The position numbers and the translations under genes were made by a program. From Streptomyces dioscori (GTDB lineage Bacteria > Actinomycetota > Actinomycetes > Streptomycetales > Streptomycetaceae), in contig NZ_KZ679045.1 in NCBI RefSeq assembly GCF_003024195.1, positions 366,512 to 430,511 of the forward strand: a stretch of DNA of 64,000 nt, written 5' to 3'. Under the pieces are notes generated by a model that worked only from the letters and a program-made list of their open reading frames with translations, did no database searches and was not told where the DNA came from. This document shows, piece by piece, positions 1 to 8,404 of this stretch. The stretch's first letter is position 1. Each line of letters begins with the position of its first letter.

Positions 1-25
1 CGACCAGCCACGGACGGGTCGCGCC

Positions 26-250
26 GTGCAAGCCGACACCAGGCCCCACCCACCCCAGGGGCGCGGGGAACTGCGCGACCAACCCCCACCGGGCCGCACC
101 GTGCAAGCCGACACCAGGCCCCACCCACCCCAGGGGCGCGGGGAACTGCGCGGCCAACCCCCACCGGGCCGCACCGTGCAAGCCGACGCCAGGCCCCACC
201 CACCCCAGGGGCGCGGGGAACTGCGCGGCCAGCCCCCGCCGGGCCGCGCC
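26..250. repeat. Three 75-bp tandem repeats carrying the interspersed GCGCGGGGAACTGCGC core
   Basis: Three head-to-tail copies start at 26, 101 and 176 with a period of exactly 75 bp and a few substitutions. Each holds one copy of the interspersed repeat found throughout the window. No convincing gene is visible in bases 1-310; the open frame here is only the repeat read through. Confidence 0.9.
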
Positions 251-310
251 GGACGATTCGGCGTCAGGCCGCAGGGGTTCCAGGGCCGCAGGCCCGTCCG
301 AGGGTGTGCG

Positions 311-1174
311 TCATGCCGGGTGACCCGTCACCACCACCGCCGAGCCCGCCGCAGGCGAAACCGCCGCGGACACCCGCACCGAAGCCGCCCGGGCCACCCT
401 CCCCGCCCACCCCGCGGAAGCGAGCAGCAGCGGCTGGAGCTGTTCGAGGCCGGAGACCACCATCTCCTCCCCCGCGATCAGCAGCGGCCGCCCCATCCGG
501 AAGCCGGCGGCAGCCACCTCCGTGAGGTCGGCCAGCGGCGGCACGACCGCCCGCACGACCCCCGCCCCCGCCCCCGCGGCCCGTTCCGCCAGCGCCACCT
601 GCACCGGCAGCAGCGGAGCCACCGCGGACGTCAACGCGTCCGCGATACGCCGCAGTTCGGGCGACGAGTCCCGCAGCACCTCCGCCGCGGCCCGGATCAC
701 CGGCGCGAGCACCAGGAGCGTGCCCGCCGTCACCCCGGCCGCCGCGGGCAGCAGCGGCGACGAGGCGTCGACCAGTTCCCCCAGTGCTTCCGCCGCCTCC
801 TCCACCGCGGGCTCGACCGCGTCGAGGAGCGGCAGCAGACTCTCCCCGAGCGCGGTGAGCAGCGCCCGGGCCGGTTCGCTGACCGGGTGGACGGCGAGCG
901 GCGCCCCGCTCGTCCCCAGCCGGGTGAGCGTGTCGACCATCCGGTAGAACGCCTCCTGTGCCTGCGGGGACGCGCTCGCCTCGGCCAGTTCGGCGGTCGT
1001 CTCGCGCAGCACCCGCAGCGCTTCCGCCCCCGAACCGTCCCGGGGGTCGAAGGTGTTGACGGCGATGCGGGTGAGGTTGCCCGCGGTGTCCAGGAGCTGG
1101 CCGGTGATGTCGGTCGTGCTGCGCGCGATACGCGCGACGTCGTCCCTGCTGGGGAGCGACGGGATGGTTGCCAT
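311..1174 (-). CDS. Hypothetical protein, Ala/Leu-rich helical
   Basis: I do not recognise a family. The product is about 287 residues, very rich in Ala, Leu, Val and Glu, with long heptad-like helical stretches, for example around the motifs LLPLLDAVEPAVEEAAEALG and GVTAGTLLVLAPVIRAAAEV. The latter could be a membrane or amphipathic helix. The ATG at 1174 is chosen over the longer frame because GAGGAG lies seven bases upstream. There is no signal peptide. It is divergent from the M14 peptidase gene. A structural, membrane-associated or phasin-like role is possible but unsupported. Confidence 0.65.
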   Translation of the reverse strand: MATIPSLPSRDDVARIARSTTDITGQLLDTAGNLTRIAVNTFDPRDGSGAEALRVLRETTAELAEASASPQAQEAFYRMVDTLTRLGTSGAPLAVHPVSEPARALLTALGESLLPLLDAVEPAVEEAAEALGELVDASSPLLPAAAGVTAGTLLVLAPVIRAAAEVLRDSSPELRRIADALTSAVAPLLPVQVALAERAAGAGAGVVRAVVPPLADLTEVAAAGFRMGRPLLIAGEEMVVSGLEQLQPLLLASAGWAGRVARAASVRVSAAVSPAAGSAVVVTGHPA

Positions 1175-1415
1175 GGGCTCTCCTCGCCTCACGCACGCGT
1201 GCTGCCGGGTGCCTGCCGGGCCCGCTCGGGTTCAGTCGGATCCGGTCGGGTCCGGCCGGTTCACGGGTCCGTTCCCAGGATGCCTCCTCCGCCCTGCCCC
1301 GGGCCCGGCGTCCGCCTCATCGGTTACGGCGACGCCCCCTTGTTGCGGGAGAGGCGAACAGGTAGACCTCCCCTACCGAAGTGACCCCTGTCGGGCCCTC
1401 TCCGTGGAGGTACAC

Positions 1416-4001
1416 GTGCGCCTGCCGAGACCCGTCCTGATCGCCACGGCCACCGCCACCGCGGCGGCCACGCTCCTGCTCACCCCGAACGGTGCCGCCG
1501 CCGATCCGACGCCCCGCCCGGGGCCGCCGGTCCGCGAGGGGTCCGGCCCCTCCGACGGCGCCGGCGTCGCGGCCAGGGCCCCCGAGAGTGCAATCGACCG
1601 CGCCCTGACCGCCCCGGTCACCGGACTCACCCCCGACGCCGGAGCCGTACGCGGCTATCCGCGTGAGCAGGTCCTCGCCCCGGACGCGGAGAACCCGGCC
1701 GACAAGTCCATCAGGCTGGGCCTCACCCCGTACCACTCGATCGCCCCGAGGCTGAACGCGCTGCAGCGTCTCGGTGACCGGGTGAGTGTGGAAGTCGCGG
1801 GCCGTTCCGCCGGTGGGCACCGGCTGTTTCTGGTCACCGTCACCGCGCCGGAGTCGGAGCGGCAGGCGCGCGCGCAGGAGCGGCTGCGCGAGATGATCGA
1901 GAACGCGCCGGTCGCCGCCGCCAAGGACCCCGCCGTCGAGCGCGACTACAAGACGCCGGTCTTCTTCAACAACAACATCCACGGCAACGAGTGGGAGGGC
2001 ACGGACGCCTCCCTCACGCTGATCGAGAAGCTCGCCACGGCGAAGGACGGGACGACCGCCGACCTTCTCGCCCACCACCGCGTGTACTTCAACATCACCG
2101 CGAACCCGGACGGCCGTATCGCGGGCACCCGCGCGAACGCCAACGGCTTCGACCTGAACCGGGACTTCGTGACCGCCTCGCAGCCCGAGGTACGGGCGAT
2201 GCGGCAGATCGCGATCGACAAGCAGCCCGCGCTCATGGTCGACCTGCACGGTTACGTCAACGGCACCCTGATCGAGCCGACGACTCCCCCGCACGGCGAG
2301 AACTACGAGTACGACCTCTTCCTGAAGAACACCTACGCCAACGCCCTCGGCATGGAGGCCGCCGTCAACGGCCTCGGATACACGCCGGAGAAGGACGGCG
2401 TGGAACCGGCCCAGATCCCCTTCCGGGACCAGGAGGAGGGCTGGGACGACTGGCCGCCGATCTTCACCCCGCAGTACATGCCCTTCCACGGCACGGTCGC
2501 CGCGCACACGGTCGAGTTCCCGATGGCGGTGAACAACGAGGAGTACGACGAACTGCCCGTCACCGAGCTGCGCCGCCGCGCGTCGATCAACGTGGCCGTC
2601 GCGGGCGCGGCGATGCGCGCGAGCCTCGACTACGCGCGCACGCACCGTGGTTCACTCGTCGCCGACCAGATCGAGGTCTTCCGCCGGAGCGTGACGGGCG
2701 CCGCCCAGGTGCCGGTCTCACCGGAGACGGTGCCGGGCGTCCCGGGCATCGGCCCGGAGGACGTCTACACCACCGACTTCCCCCGCGCGTACGTGATTCC
2801 GGCGGGCGCGGACTCCCAGCGCTCGGCGCCGGCCGCGGCCCGGCTCGTCGACCACCTGCTCGCCAACGACGTACAGGTCCGGCAGGCGACAAGGGACTTC
2901 AGGATCGGGGGGAAGGCGTACGCGAAGGGCTCGTACGTCGTCGATCTGCGGCAGCCCAAGCGGGGCATGGCCAATGTGATGCTGGCGGACGGGCGGGACA
3001 TCAGTGACAAGGTGTCGGTGATGTACGACATCTCCGGCTGGAGCCTCGGCCGGCTGTGGGGCGCGACCGTCGACACCGTACGGACCTCGAAGCTCGACGT
3101 GCCGGACCGGGCGGTGCACGCCGCCGCGAGGGTGGGGTACGTGGCGCCCGGCGGCACGCGGCAGCCCCCGCTGCGACTGCGGCTGCGCCTTGACGACGCA
3201 CGGGAGGTAGCAGCTCTCAACTCCCTGCTCGCGGAAGGGGTTTCGGTGCGACGGGCGGCCGACGGGAGTGCCATCGTGCCCGCGTCGGCCCGCGCGAAGG
3301 CCGTGGCCGCCGCGCGGACGTACGACGTTGCCTTCGACGCGACGAAGGAGAACGGCGGCGCCCCGCTGCGGCGGGTCCGGGTGGCCGCGGCGGTCACGCC
3401 GGGTGAGCTGTTCGCGCTGCGGGAGATGAACTTCGACGTGGTCCCGGTGTCCACGGCGATCCTCGACGCGGGCTTCGACTGGTCGCGGGCGGACGTCCTG
3501 TTCGCGTCCTCGGGACTCGACCCCGCGGACCTCACCCCGGCCGCGCGCGATGCACTGAACACCTTCGTGGGCCGGAGGGGGCTGGTGGGCCGCGGAACCA
3601 CCGGAGCCGCTCTCAACACCTCCGCCGGGCTTCTCCCGGTCGAGGCGGTGGCGGGCAACCCGGACGCCAACGGCGTTGTACGGGTGGTCAATTCATCCGG
3701 CGGCGGCGTGATCGCGGGCGCGCCCGACCACAGTTTCGTCTACGCGCCGGTGTGGTTCACGGGCCTCGGTGCCGGGGTGCGTGTGGAACAGTCGTATGCG
3801 GGCGCGGCCGGCGGGAATCCGCTCGTCTCCGGGCACTGGCGTGCGCTGGAGGACGGCAGCGGCGGGCCCGCGCAGGCCGCGGGACGGGCGTCGGTGGTGA
3901 GCGGGCCGCACGCCGTGCTGTTCGGCACGGAGCCGCTCTTCCGCGATCATCCCAAGGGAGAGTTCGCGCAGGTCGCGCGGGCCTTGCTGACGGTGTCCTG
4001 A
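1416..4001 (+). CDS. Secreted M14-family zinc carboxypeptidase
   Basis: A peptidase predicted to remove C-terminal residues from peptides outside the cell. The GTG at 1416 has GGAGG five bases upstream and gives a clean signal peptide (VRLPRPVLIATATATAA, cleavage near ADP), so the longer open frame is not used. The M14 zinc site is visible: HGNE (about residues 189-192) supplies His and Glu, and VDLHG (about residue 278) the second His. A Glu in HTVEFPMAV (about 367) fits the catalytic base. Length is about 861 residues, so the catalytic domain (about 110-400) is followed by a long C-terminal region of unclear fold. The gene stands alone, followed after 92 bases by a serine hydrolase gene. 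Substrate specificity cannot be read from sequence. Confidence 0.85.
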   Translation: MRLPRPVLIATATATAAATLLLTPNGAAADPTPRPGPPVREGSGPSDGAGVAARAPESAIDRALTAPVTGLTPDAGAVRGYPREQVLAPDAENPADKSIRLGLTPYHSIAPRLNALQRLGDRVSVEVAGRSAGGHRLFLVTVTAPESERQARAQERLREMIENAPVAAAKDPAVERDYKTPVFFNNNIHGNEWEGTDASLTLIEKLATAKDGTTADLLAHHRVYFNITANPDGRIAGTRANANGFDLNRDFVTASQPEVRAMRQIAIDKQPALMVDLHGYVNGTLIEPTTPPHGENYEYDLFLKNTYANALGMEAAVNGLGYTPEKDGVEPAQIPFRDQEEGWDDWPPIFTPQYMPFHGTVAAHTVEFPMAVNNEEYDELPVTELRRRASINVAVAGAAMRASLDYARTHRGSLVADQIEVFRRSVTGAAQVPVSPETVPGVPGIGPEDVYTTDFPRAYVIPAGADSQRSAPAAARLVDHLLANDVQVRQATRDFRIGGKAYAKGSYVVDLRQPKRGMANVMLADGRDISDKVSVMYDISGWSLGRLWGATVDTVRTSKLDVPDRAVHAAARVGYVAPGGTRQPPLRLRLRLDDAREVAALNSLLAEGVSVRRAADGSAIVPASARAKAVAAARTYDVAFDATKENGGAPLRRVRVAAAVTPGELFALREMNFDVVPVSTAILDAGFDWSRADVLFASSGLDPADLTPAARDALNTFVGRRGLVGRGTTGAALNTSAGLLPVEAVAGNPDANGVVRVVNSSGGGVIAGAPDHSFVYAPVWFTGLGAGVRVEQSYAGAAGGNPLVSGHWRALEDGSGGPAQAAGRASVVSGPHAVLFGTEPLFRDHPKGEFAQVARALLTVS

Positions 4002-4007
4002 GCGCCG

Positions 4008-4062
4008 AGAGTACAGAGGGCACCGAGGGCAGGGCGCCGAGGACACCGAGGGCGTAGAGCCA
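4008..4062. repeat. Low-complexity GAGGGCACC-type tract
   Basis: An imperfect short-period repeat (GAGGGCACC, GAGGGCAGG, GAGGACACC, GAGGGCGTA) lies between the M14 peptidase and the serine hydrolase genes. Similar tracts lie inside two coding genes near 46.74 kb and 48.30 kb. Confidence 0.6.
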
Positions 4063-4093
4063 CGGCACCGGCACAGATCTGAGGAGAGCACGG

Positions 4094-5254
4094 ATGGCAC
4101 AGGAGATCCACGGCACCGTCGCCGAAGGCTTCGAGGCGGTGCGCGAGGAGTTCGCGTCCGTCGTCTCCGCCGAACGCCCGGACTACGCGGGCCAGTTGAC
4201 TGCGTACGTACGGGGGCGGCGGGTCGTCGATCTGTGGGCCGGCGCGGACACCGACGGCGACACGCTGTTCGGTGTCTTCTCCTCCTCGAAGGGGGCGGCC
4301 CACCTGGTGGTCGCCCTGCTCGTGCAGGACGGCACGCTGGAACTGGATCGCGAAGTTGCCCATTACTGGCCGGAGTTCGCGGCGGAGGGCAAGTCGGCGG
4401 TGACCCTGCGGGAGCTGCTGGCGCACCGGGCGGGGCTGGTGGGTTCGGACGCGGGCTTCACCCTCGACGAACTGGCCGACGACCGGGTGATCGCCGAACG
4501 GCTCGCAGGGCAGCGGCCGTTCTGGCGGCCCGGCACGGCGTTCGGCTACCACGCGCTGGTGATCGGCGCCCTCACCGGCGAGGTCGTCCGGCGGGTCACC
4601 GGCCGGACGCTCCAGGAGGTGTACGAGGAGCGGATCCGGGCGCCGTACGGGCTGGGCTTCCACCTGGGGCTGCCCGAGTCGGAGGAGCACCGGTACCTGT
4701 CGGTGCAGCCGATGGCTCCGACGCCGCCGGAGCAGGCACTGCTGGACTCGACGCCCCGGGGGCCGCACACGCTGGCGTCGATCGCGTTCAACGAGCATGT
4801 GCCCGGGGCTGTGCCGCTGGTGGACTTCCCCAACTCCCGTGCCGTGCGGGCCCTCGGGCAGGCATCGGCCGGCGGGGTCGCCTCCGCGCGCGGGCTCGCC
4901 GGGATGTACGCGGCGGCGGTCGGCGGGGTGAACGGGCGCGCGGCGCTGCTCAAGCCGGACACGGTCGCGGAGGTGGGGCAGATCCACTCCGTGGGGTACG
5001 ACCTGGTGGCGCGGGCGCACAAGTCGTACGGGCTGGGGTTTCAGGCCACTGCCGACATGTGGCATCCGTTCCTGGGGGCGGGGGCCTTCGGACACAGTGG
5101 GGCCGGTGGGTCGCAGGGGTTCGCTGATCCGCGGAGTGGGGTGGCGTACGGGTACACGCGGCGGCGGATCGCGTTCCCGGGCGGCGCGGCACCGGAGAAC
5201 CAGCGGTTGGTTCTGGCGGTTCACTCGGCCGCGGGCCGGCGGGGGCCGAGCTAA
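4094..5254 (+). CDS. Serine hydrolase of the beta-lactamase / class C fold (EstB-like)
   Basis: A penicillin-binding-protein-fold hydrolase or esterase of 386 residues, the usual length for this group. The SxxK motif is S63-S-S-K66 in the context GVFSSSKGAAH. The second motif is YHA instead of YxN in GTAFGYHALVIG, and the third is HSGAGG, matching the HxG form of esterase-like members rather than the KTG of true beta-lactamases. There is no signal peptide, so it is probably cytoplasmic. GAGGAGAGC lies before the ATG. It may be co-transcribed with the M14 peptidase 92 bases upstream. An esterase or D-aminopeptidase role is more likely than antibiotic resistance. Confidence 0.85.
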   Translation: MAQEIHGTVAEGFEAVREEFASVVSAERPDYAGQLTAYVRGRRVVDLWAGADTDGDTLFGVFSSSKGAAHLVVALLVQDGTLELDREVAHYWPEFAAEGKSAVTLRELLAHRAGLVGSDAGFTLDELADDRVIAERLAGQRPFWRPGTAFGYHALVIGALTGEVVRRVTGRTLQEVYEERIRAPYGLGFHLGLPESEEHRYLSVQPMAPTPPEQALLDSTPRGPHTLASIAFNEHVPGAVPLVDFPNSRAVRALGQASAGGVASARGLAGMYAAAVGGVNGRAALLKPDTVAEVGQIHSVGYDLVARAHKSYGLGFQATADMWHPFLGAGAFGHSGAGGSQGFADPRSGVAYGYTRRRIAFPGGAAPENQRLVLAVHSAAGRRGPS

Positions 5255-5256
5255 AC

Positions 5257-5436
5257 GATTGCGCAGTTCCCCGCGCCCCTGAAAAGAGGGGGCGCGGGCC
5301 CCTCGACATCACCTGCGGGCCGGTGGGGGTTGCTCGCGCAGTTCCTCGCGCCCCTGAAGCGGGGCTGCGCCCCATCAGGGGCGCGGGGAACTGCGCAGTC
5401 TTTTGTCTTTGGGGGCGCGGGGAACTGCGCAGTCCT
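5257..5436. repeat. Convergent-gap repeat cluster forming long hairpins, probable bidirectional terminator
   Basis: Four copies of the interspersed repeat, two in each orientation, fill the gap between convergent genes. Arms 5336-5357 and 5375-5396 (22 bp, one mismatch) form a hairpin with a 17-base loop, followed by a T-rich run. An almost identical composite of about 100 bp lies at 7210-7308. Confidence 0.8.
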
Positions 5437-5463
5437 TGAGGTCGGCCGACACGCGCGTCGGGG

Positions 5464-6486
5464 TCAGAGCGTGACGATCATCTTGCCGGTGTTGTCGCCG
5501 CGCAGGACCCCGAGGAACGCCTCCAGGTTGTTCTCGATGCCCTCGACGACCGTCTCCCGGTACTTGAGCTCGCCCGAGGCCACCCACGGCCCGACCTCCC
5601 GCACGAACTGCGGCTGCAGGTCGTAGTGGTCGCCGACGAGGAGCCCTTGGATCCGGCCGCGCGTCGCGATGAGGCGCGCGAGGTTCTTCGGCCCCGGCGC
5701 CGGCTCCGTGTTGTTGTAGACGGAGATCATTCCGCAGATGGCGATACGGCCACGCAGGTTGAGGGAGCCGATCGCGGCCTCCAGGTGATCGCCGCCGACG
5801 TTGTCGAAATAGACGTCGATCCCGTCCGGGGCGGCCTTGCGAAGCTGCTCGCTCACGGGGCCGCTCTTGTAGTTGAAGGCGGCGTCGAAGCCGTACTCCT
5901 CCACCAGCAGCCTGACCTTCTCGTCGGAGCCGGCCGAGCCGATGACCCGCGAGGCGCCCTTGAGCTTGGCGATCTGGCCGACCTGGCTGCCCACGGCGCC
6001 GGCCGCGCCCGACACGAAGACGGAGTCGCCCTCTTCGAAGGACGCGGTGCGCAGCAGGCCCGCGTACGCGGTGAGGCCGGTCATGCCGAGCACGCCGAGG
6101 TACGTGGTCAGGGGCGCGGCCCCGGGGTCCACCTTGACGGCGTGCTTGGCGTCGAAGAGGGCGTATTCGCGCCAGCCGAAGCCGTGCAGGACGTGGTCGC
6201 CGACGGAGACGCCGTCCGCGTTCGAGGCGACGACCTCGCCGACCGCGCCGCCGAGCATGGCCTTGCCCAGTTCGTAGGGGGCGACGTACGACTTCGCGGC
6301 GCTCATGCGGCCGCGCATGTACGGGTCCACGGAGAGGTGCTTGTTGCGCACCACGATCTGGTCCGGGCCGGGCTGCTTCAGGTCGGCCTCGACCAGGGCG
6401 AAGTCCTCGGGCTTCGGGACGCCGACCGGGCGGCTGACGAGATGCCATTCGCGGCTGGTGGCGGGGAGCTCGGCTGTGTCGGTCAT
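5464..6486 (-). CDS. NADP-dependent medium-chain oxidoreductase (CurA / prostaglandin reductase-like)
   Basis: A zinc-independent MDR-superfamily reductase of about 340 residues that probably reduces the double bond of enones with NADPH. The N-terminal stretch (SREWHLVSRPVG, LSVDPYMRGRM) is typical of the CurA/PTGR/LTB4DH group. The Rossmann glycine motif GAAGAVGSQVGQ is at about 158-169, followed by VIGSAGSDEK, and the C-terminal region ends in GKMIVTL. The start at 6486 (MTDTAELPATSREW) is preferred to the longer frame because AGGAAAGG precedes it and it fits family length. It is divergent from a MarR regulator gene 113 bases away, which probably controls it. Confidence 0.9.
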   Translation of the reverse strand: MTDTAELPATSREWHLVSRPVGVPKPEDFALVEADLKQPGPDQIVVRNKHLSVDPYMRGRMSAAKSYVAPYELGKAMLGGAVGEVVASNADGVSVGDHVLHGFGWREYALFDAKHAVKVDPGAAPLTTYLGVLGMTGLTAYAGLLRTASFEEGDSVFVSGAAGAVGSQVGQIAKLKGASRVIGSAGSDEKVRLLVEEYGFDAAFNYKSGPVSEQLRKAAPDGIDVYFDNVGGDHLEAAIGSLNLRGRIAICGMISVYNNTEPAPGPKNLARLIATRGRIQGLLVGDHYDLQPQFVREVGPWVASGELKYRETVVEGIENNLEAFLGVLRGDNTGKMIVTL

Positions 6487-6518
6487 GGAGGGCGCCTTTC
6501 CTGGTGCAACGGTTTCCA

Positions 6519-6568
6519 CACATGAGAATGCTTCAGTATGTGAAACAACCATGCTCCTGAATATTTCA
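6519..6568. promoter_or_regulatory. Candidate MarR operator region
   Basis: The divergent gap between the reductase and MarR genes is locally AT-rich. It holds an inverted repeat CACAT-N14-ATGTG (6519-6542) and a short palindrome TGAA-TAT-TTCA (6558-6568). MarR proteins commonly bind such sites in a shared promoter; the assignment here is by position only. Confidence 0.4.
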
Positions 6569-6599
6569 TGATGTCAAGTAACCGGGTAGCCTGTCGGGC

Positions 6600-7070
6600 A
6601 TGGCCGTACAGAAGACTCCCTCGTTCGACCCACTGACCCTTGAGGTCGTCGACCTCATCGGCACGGTCGTGGCCCGCTACCACGAGGAGTACGAGGAGGC
6701 GGCGGCGGAGCACTCGCTGACCGGGGCGCAGGCGCGGCTGCTCAGCCTGCTCTCGCTGGAGCCGCTGCCGATGCGGCGGCTGGCGCAGAAGCTGAAGTGC
6801 GAGCCGTCGAACGTCACCGGGATCGTGGACCGGCTGGAGGCGCGGGGGCTCGCGGAGCGGCGGCCGGACCCGACCGATCGCCGCGTGAAGCTGGCCGCCG
6901 TGACGGAGGAGGGGCGGGCTGTCGCCCGGAGCCTGCGGTTGTCGTTGCGGTTCGCGCGGGAGCCGTTGGCCGGGCTGTCCCGGGAGGAGCGGGTGGCTCT
7001 GCGCGGCCTGCTGCTGCGCATGCTGGACGGGTCCACCGGGGTGGCGGACGCGGGCCCCACCCCGGCCTGA
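6600..7070 (+). CDS. MarR-family transcriptional regulator
   Basis: A 156-residue winged-helix regulator. The dimerisation helix is N-terminal. The recognition region follows with LTGAQARLLSLLS and PMRRLAQKLKCEPSNVTGIVDRLEARGLAERRPDPTDRR split over about residues 38-95, where the wing motif DPTDRRVKLAAVTEEG is characteristic. The ATG at 6600 is the natural start. It is divergent from the NADP-dependent reductase gene, the classic MarR arrangement, so it probably represses that gene and itself in response to an electrophilic or phenolic ligand. The ligand cannot be inferred. Confidence 0.92.
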   Translation: MAVQKTPSFDPLTLEVVDLIGTVVARYHEEYEEAAAEHSLTGAQARLLSLLSLEPLPMRRLAQKLKCEPSNVTGIVDRLEARGLAERRPDPTDRRVKLAAVTEEGRAVARSLRLSLRFAREPLAGLSREERVALRGLLLRMLDGSTGVADAGPTPA

Positions 7071-7135
7071 CCTGTCGGTCCGCGCCCACGAAGGGGTACG
7101 ACCCCCTCGACGCCCACTGCGGCCCGGCGGGGCTT

Positions 7136-7312
7136 GCTCGCGCAGTTCCCCGCGCCCCTGAAGGGGCCCGACCCCCTCGACCTCGCCCGCGGCCCGGCGG
7201 GGGTCACCCGCGCAGTTCCCCGCGCCCCTGAAGCGGGGCTGCGCCCCATCAGGGGCGCGGGGAACTGCGCAGTCTTTTGTCTTTAGGGGCGCGGGGAACT
7301 GCGCAATCTTTT
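7136..7312. repeat. Convergent-gap repeat cluster and terminator hairpin
   Basis: Four repeat copies (two inverted, two direct) lie between the convergent MarR and zinc-ribbon genes. Arms 7210-7231 and 7249-7270 are perfectly complementary over 22 bp with a 17-base loop, followed by GTCTTTTGTCTTT. Bases 7210-7308 nearly duplicate 5336-5434. Bases 7071-7135 hold nothing else recognisable. Confidence 0.8.
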
Positions 7313-7374
7313 GGCTTTGCCCCCACCGGGCCGCAGCCTACGAACCGCCCCGTTTCACCGCCCGCGGCCAGCGG

Positions 7375-8127
7375 TTACGTGCACCACCACAAGAAGCGGT
7401 CGCACGGCTCCGTCGGGGTCGGTTCCGGGTCGGGCTCCGGCTCATCCGTCGTGGGGTCGGGATCGGGCGTACCCGGATCCGACGTCTCAGGGGCGGACGG
7501 AGCGGACGCAGGGGCCGAGGCCACCGGCCCGGTGGCCGTCGGCGACGACGACGGACCGGCCGATTCCGAGTCCTCGTCGCCCTTGTCGTCGTCGTCCTTG
7601 TCCTTGTCCTTCTTGGACTTCTCCGACTCCTTGGACTTCTTCGAATCCGAGGCGGACGGCGACGCCCCCGACCCCCCGGCACCGCCTCCCCCGGACCCCG
7701 CCGAACCGTCCGCGGAGGCCGAGGACCCGGCGGACGACTCCTTGGCCGCGGACGCCTTCGGCTCGGAGGACGGTGCCTCTATGCCCAGCTCGGCCAGGCT
7801 CAGCCCGCCGGCCGCGAGCAGCAGCCCGGCCGCCACGAGGAGCACCCGCTTGCGCCGCCGCCGGTGCAGCGCCGCCTTCCGGTCCCGCCGGTTCGCGCGC
7901 ACCCCCCGGCTCCCGCCGCGTGTGCCGCGTCCGCGCCGGGCGCGGCGTCCCGCGCCGCCCTCGGGCCCGGAGTCGTCGTCCTCGTCCTCCGCGTCGTCGC
8001 GGTCGTCGGCGTCCTCGCGGTCGTCCAGGGAGGCCGCGTACTCCCGGCATGCTTCGGCCGATGTACCGCACCCCGGGCAAGCGAGGGCGCCATTGAGGTG
8101 CCGTTGGCACGGGAGGCAGTAGTCCAT
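7375..8127 (-). CDS. Zinc-ribbon membrane protein, SCO2400-family-like
   Basis: A 250-residue protein beginning MDYCLPCQRHLNGALACPGC, a four-cysteine zinc ribbon (C4, C7, C17, C20). I associate this start with the streptomycete SCO2400 family. A charged, Arg-rich segment (about 50-90) is followed by one transmembrane helix (VLLVAAGLLLAAGGLSLAEL, about 95-114). The rest is a Ser/Lys/Asp/Pro-rich, probably extracytoplasmic tail of low complexity ending GTPDPDPTTDEPEPDPEP and a short CDRFLWWCT. Topology suggests a cytoplasmic ribbon with an outer disordered tail. Function is unknown. Confidence 0.8.
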   Translation of the reverse strand: MDYCLPCQRHLNGALACPGCGTSAEACREYAASLDDREDADDRDDAEDEDDDSGPEGGAGRRARRGRGTRGGSRGVRANRRDRKAALHRRRRKRVLLVAAGLLLAAGGLSLAELGIEAPSSEPKASAAKESSAGSSASADGSAGSGGGGAGGSGASPSASDSKKSKESEKSKKDKDKDDDDKGDEDSESAGPSSSPTATGPVASAPASAPSAPETSDPGTPDPDPTTDEPEPDPEPTPTEPCDRFLWWCT

Positions 8128-8284
8128 GACGCCGGAAGACTAAACTCCGCTCAGGTCACGTTCCCAGCCGCAGCTGTGAAAGTTCTGTGCTGAACTGCCC
8201 GTTCGGGTGTGCCAGTTGAGGACAGGCCCGACCATTCCCCGCCTTCCTTCGCCATCTCGCCGAAACCGTTCTTCGTTCGACCCA

Positions 8285-8351
8285 TTGACACGTCCGCCGC
8301 CCAATCCTTACTGTCTGGCCAGCATTTCGAACGTGTGACGAAATATCGAAC
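8285..8351 (+). promoter_or_regulatory. Promoter and tandem CGAAC operator of the sugar-acid dehydratase gene
   Basis: A TTGACA box at 8285-8290 and TACTGT at 8309-8314 are 18 bases apart. Just downstream are two direct half-sites CGAAC at 8328-8332 and 8347-8351 (19-bp period), inside ATTTCGAACG and ATATCGAACA. The same half-site recurs at 10.8, 21.5, 31.8 and 33.8 kb, suggesting control by the IclR protein encoded at 33 kb. The rest of 8128-8404 holds nothing recognisable. Confidence 0.6.
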
Positions 8352-8404
8352 AGTCGAAACAGATTCGTCAAAGCAGCCGCAGAGCACGACAAGGGGCATT
8401 CTCC

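Noticed and set aside
26..250. Possible CRISPR-like or coding repeat at the window start
   Set aside because: The 75-bp units are nearly identical throughout with no distinct spacers, and the open frame is only read-through of the interspersed repeat.
1053..1415. Upstream extension of the M14 peptidase frame
   Set aside because: It would bury the signal peptide and overlap the divergent gene; the GTG at 1416 has a good ribosome-binding site.
4094..5254. True beta-lactamase (antibiotic resistance)
   Set aside because: It lacks a signal peptide and has HSG instead of KTG, fitting esterase-like members of the fold.
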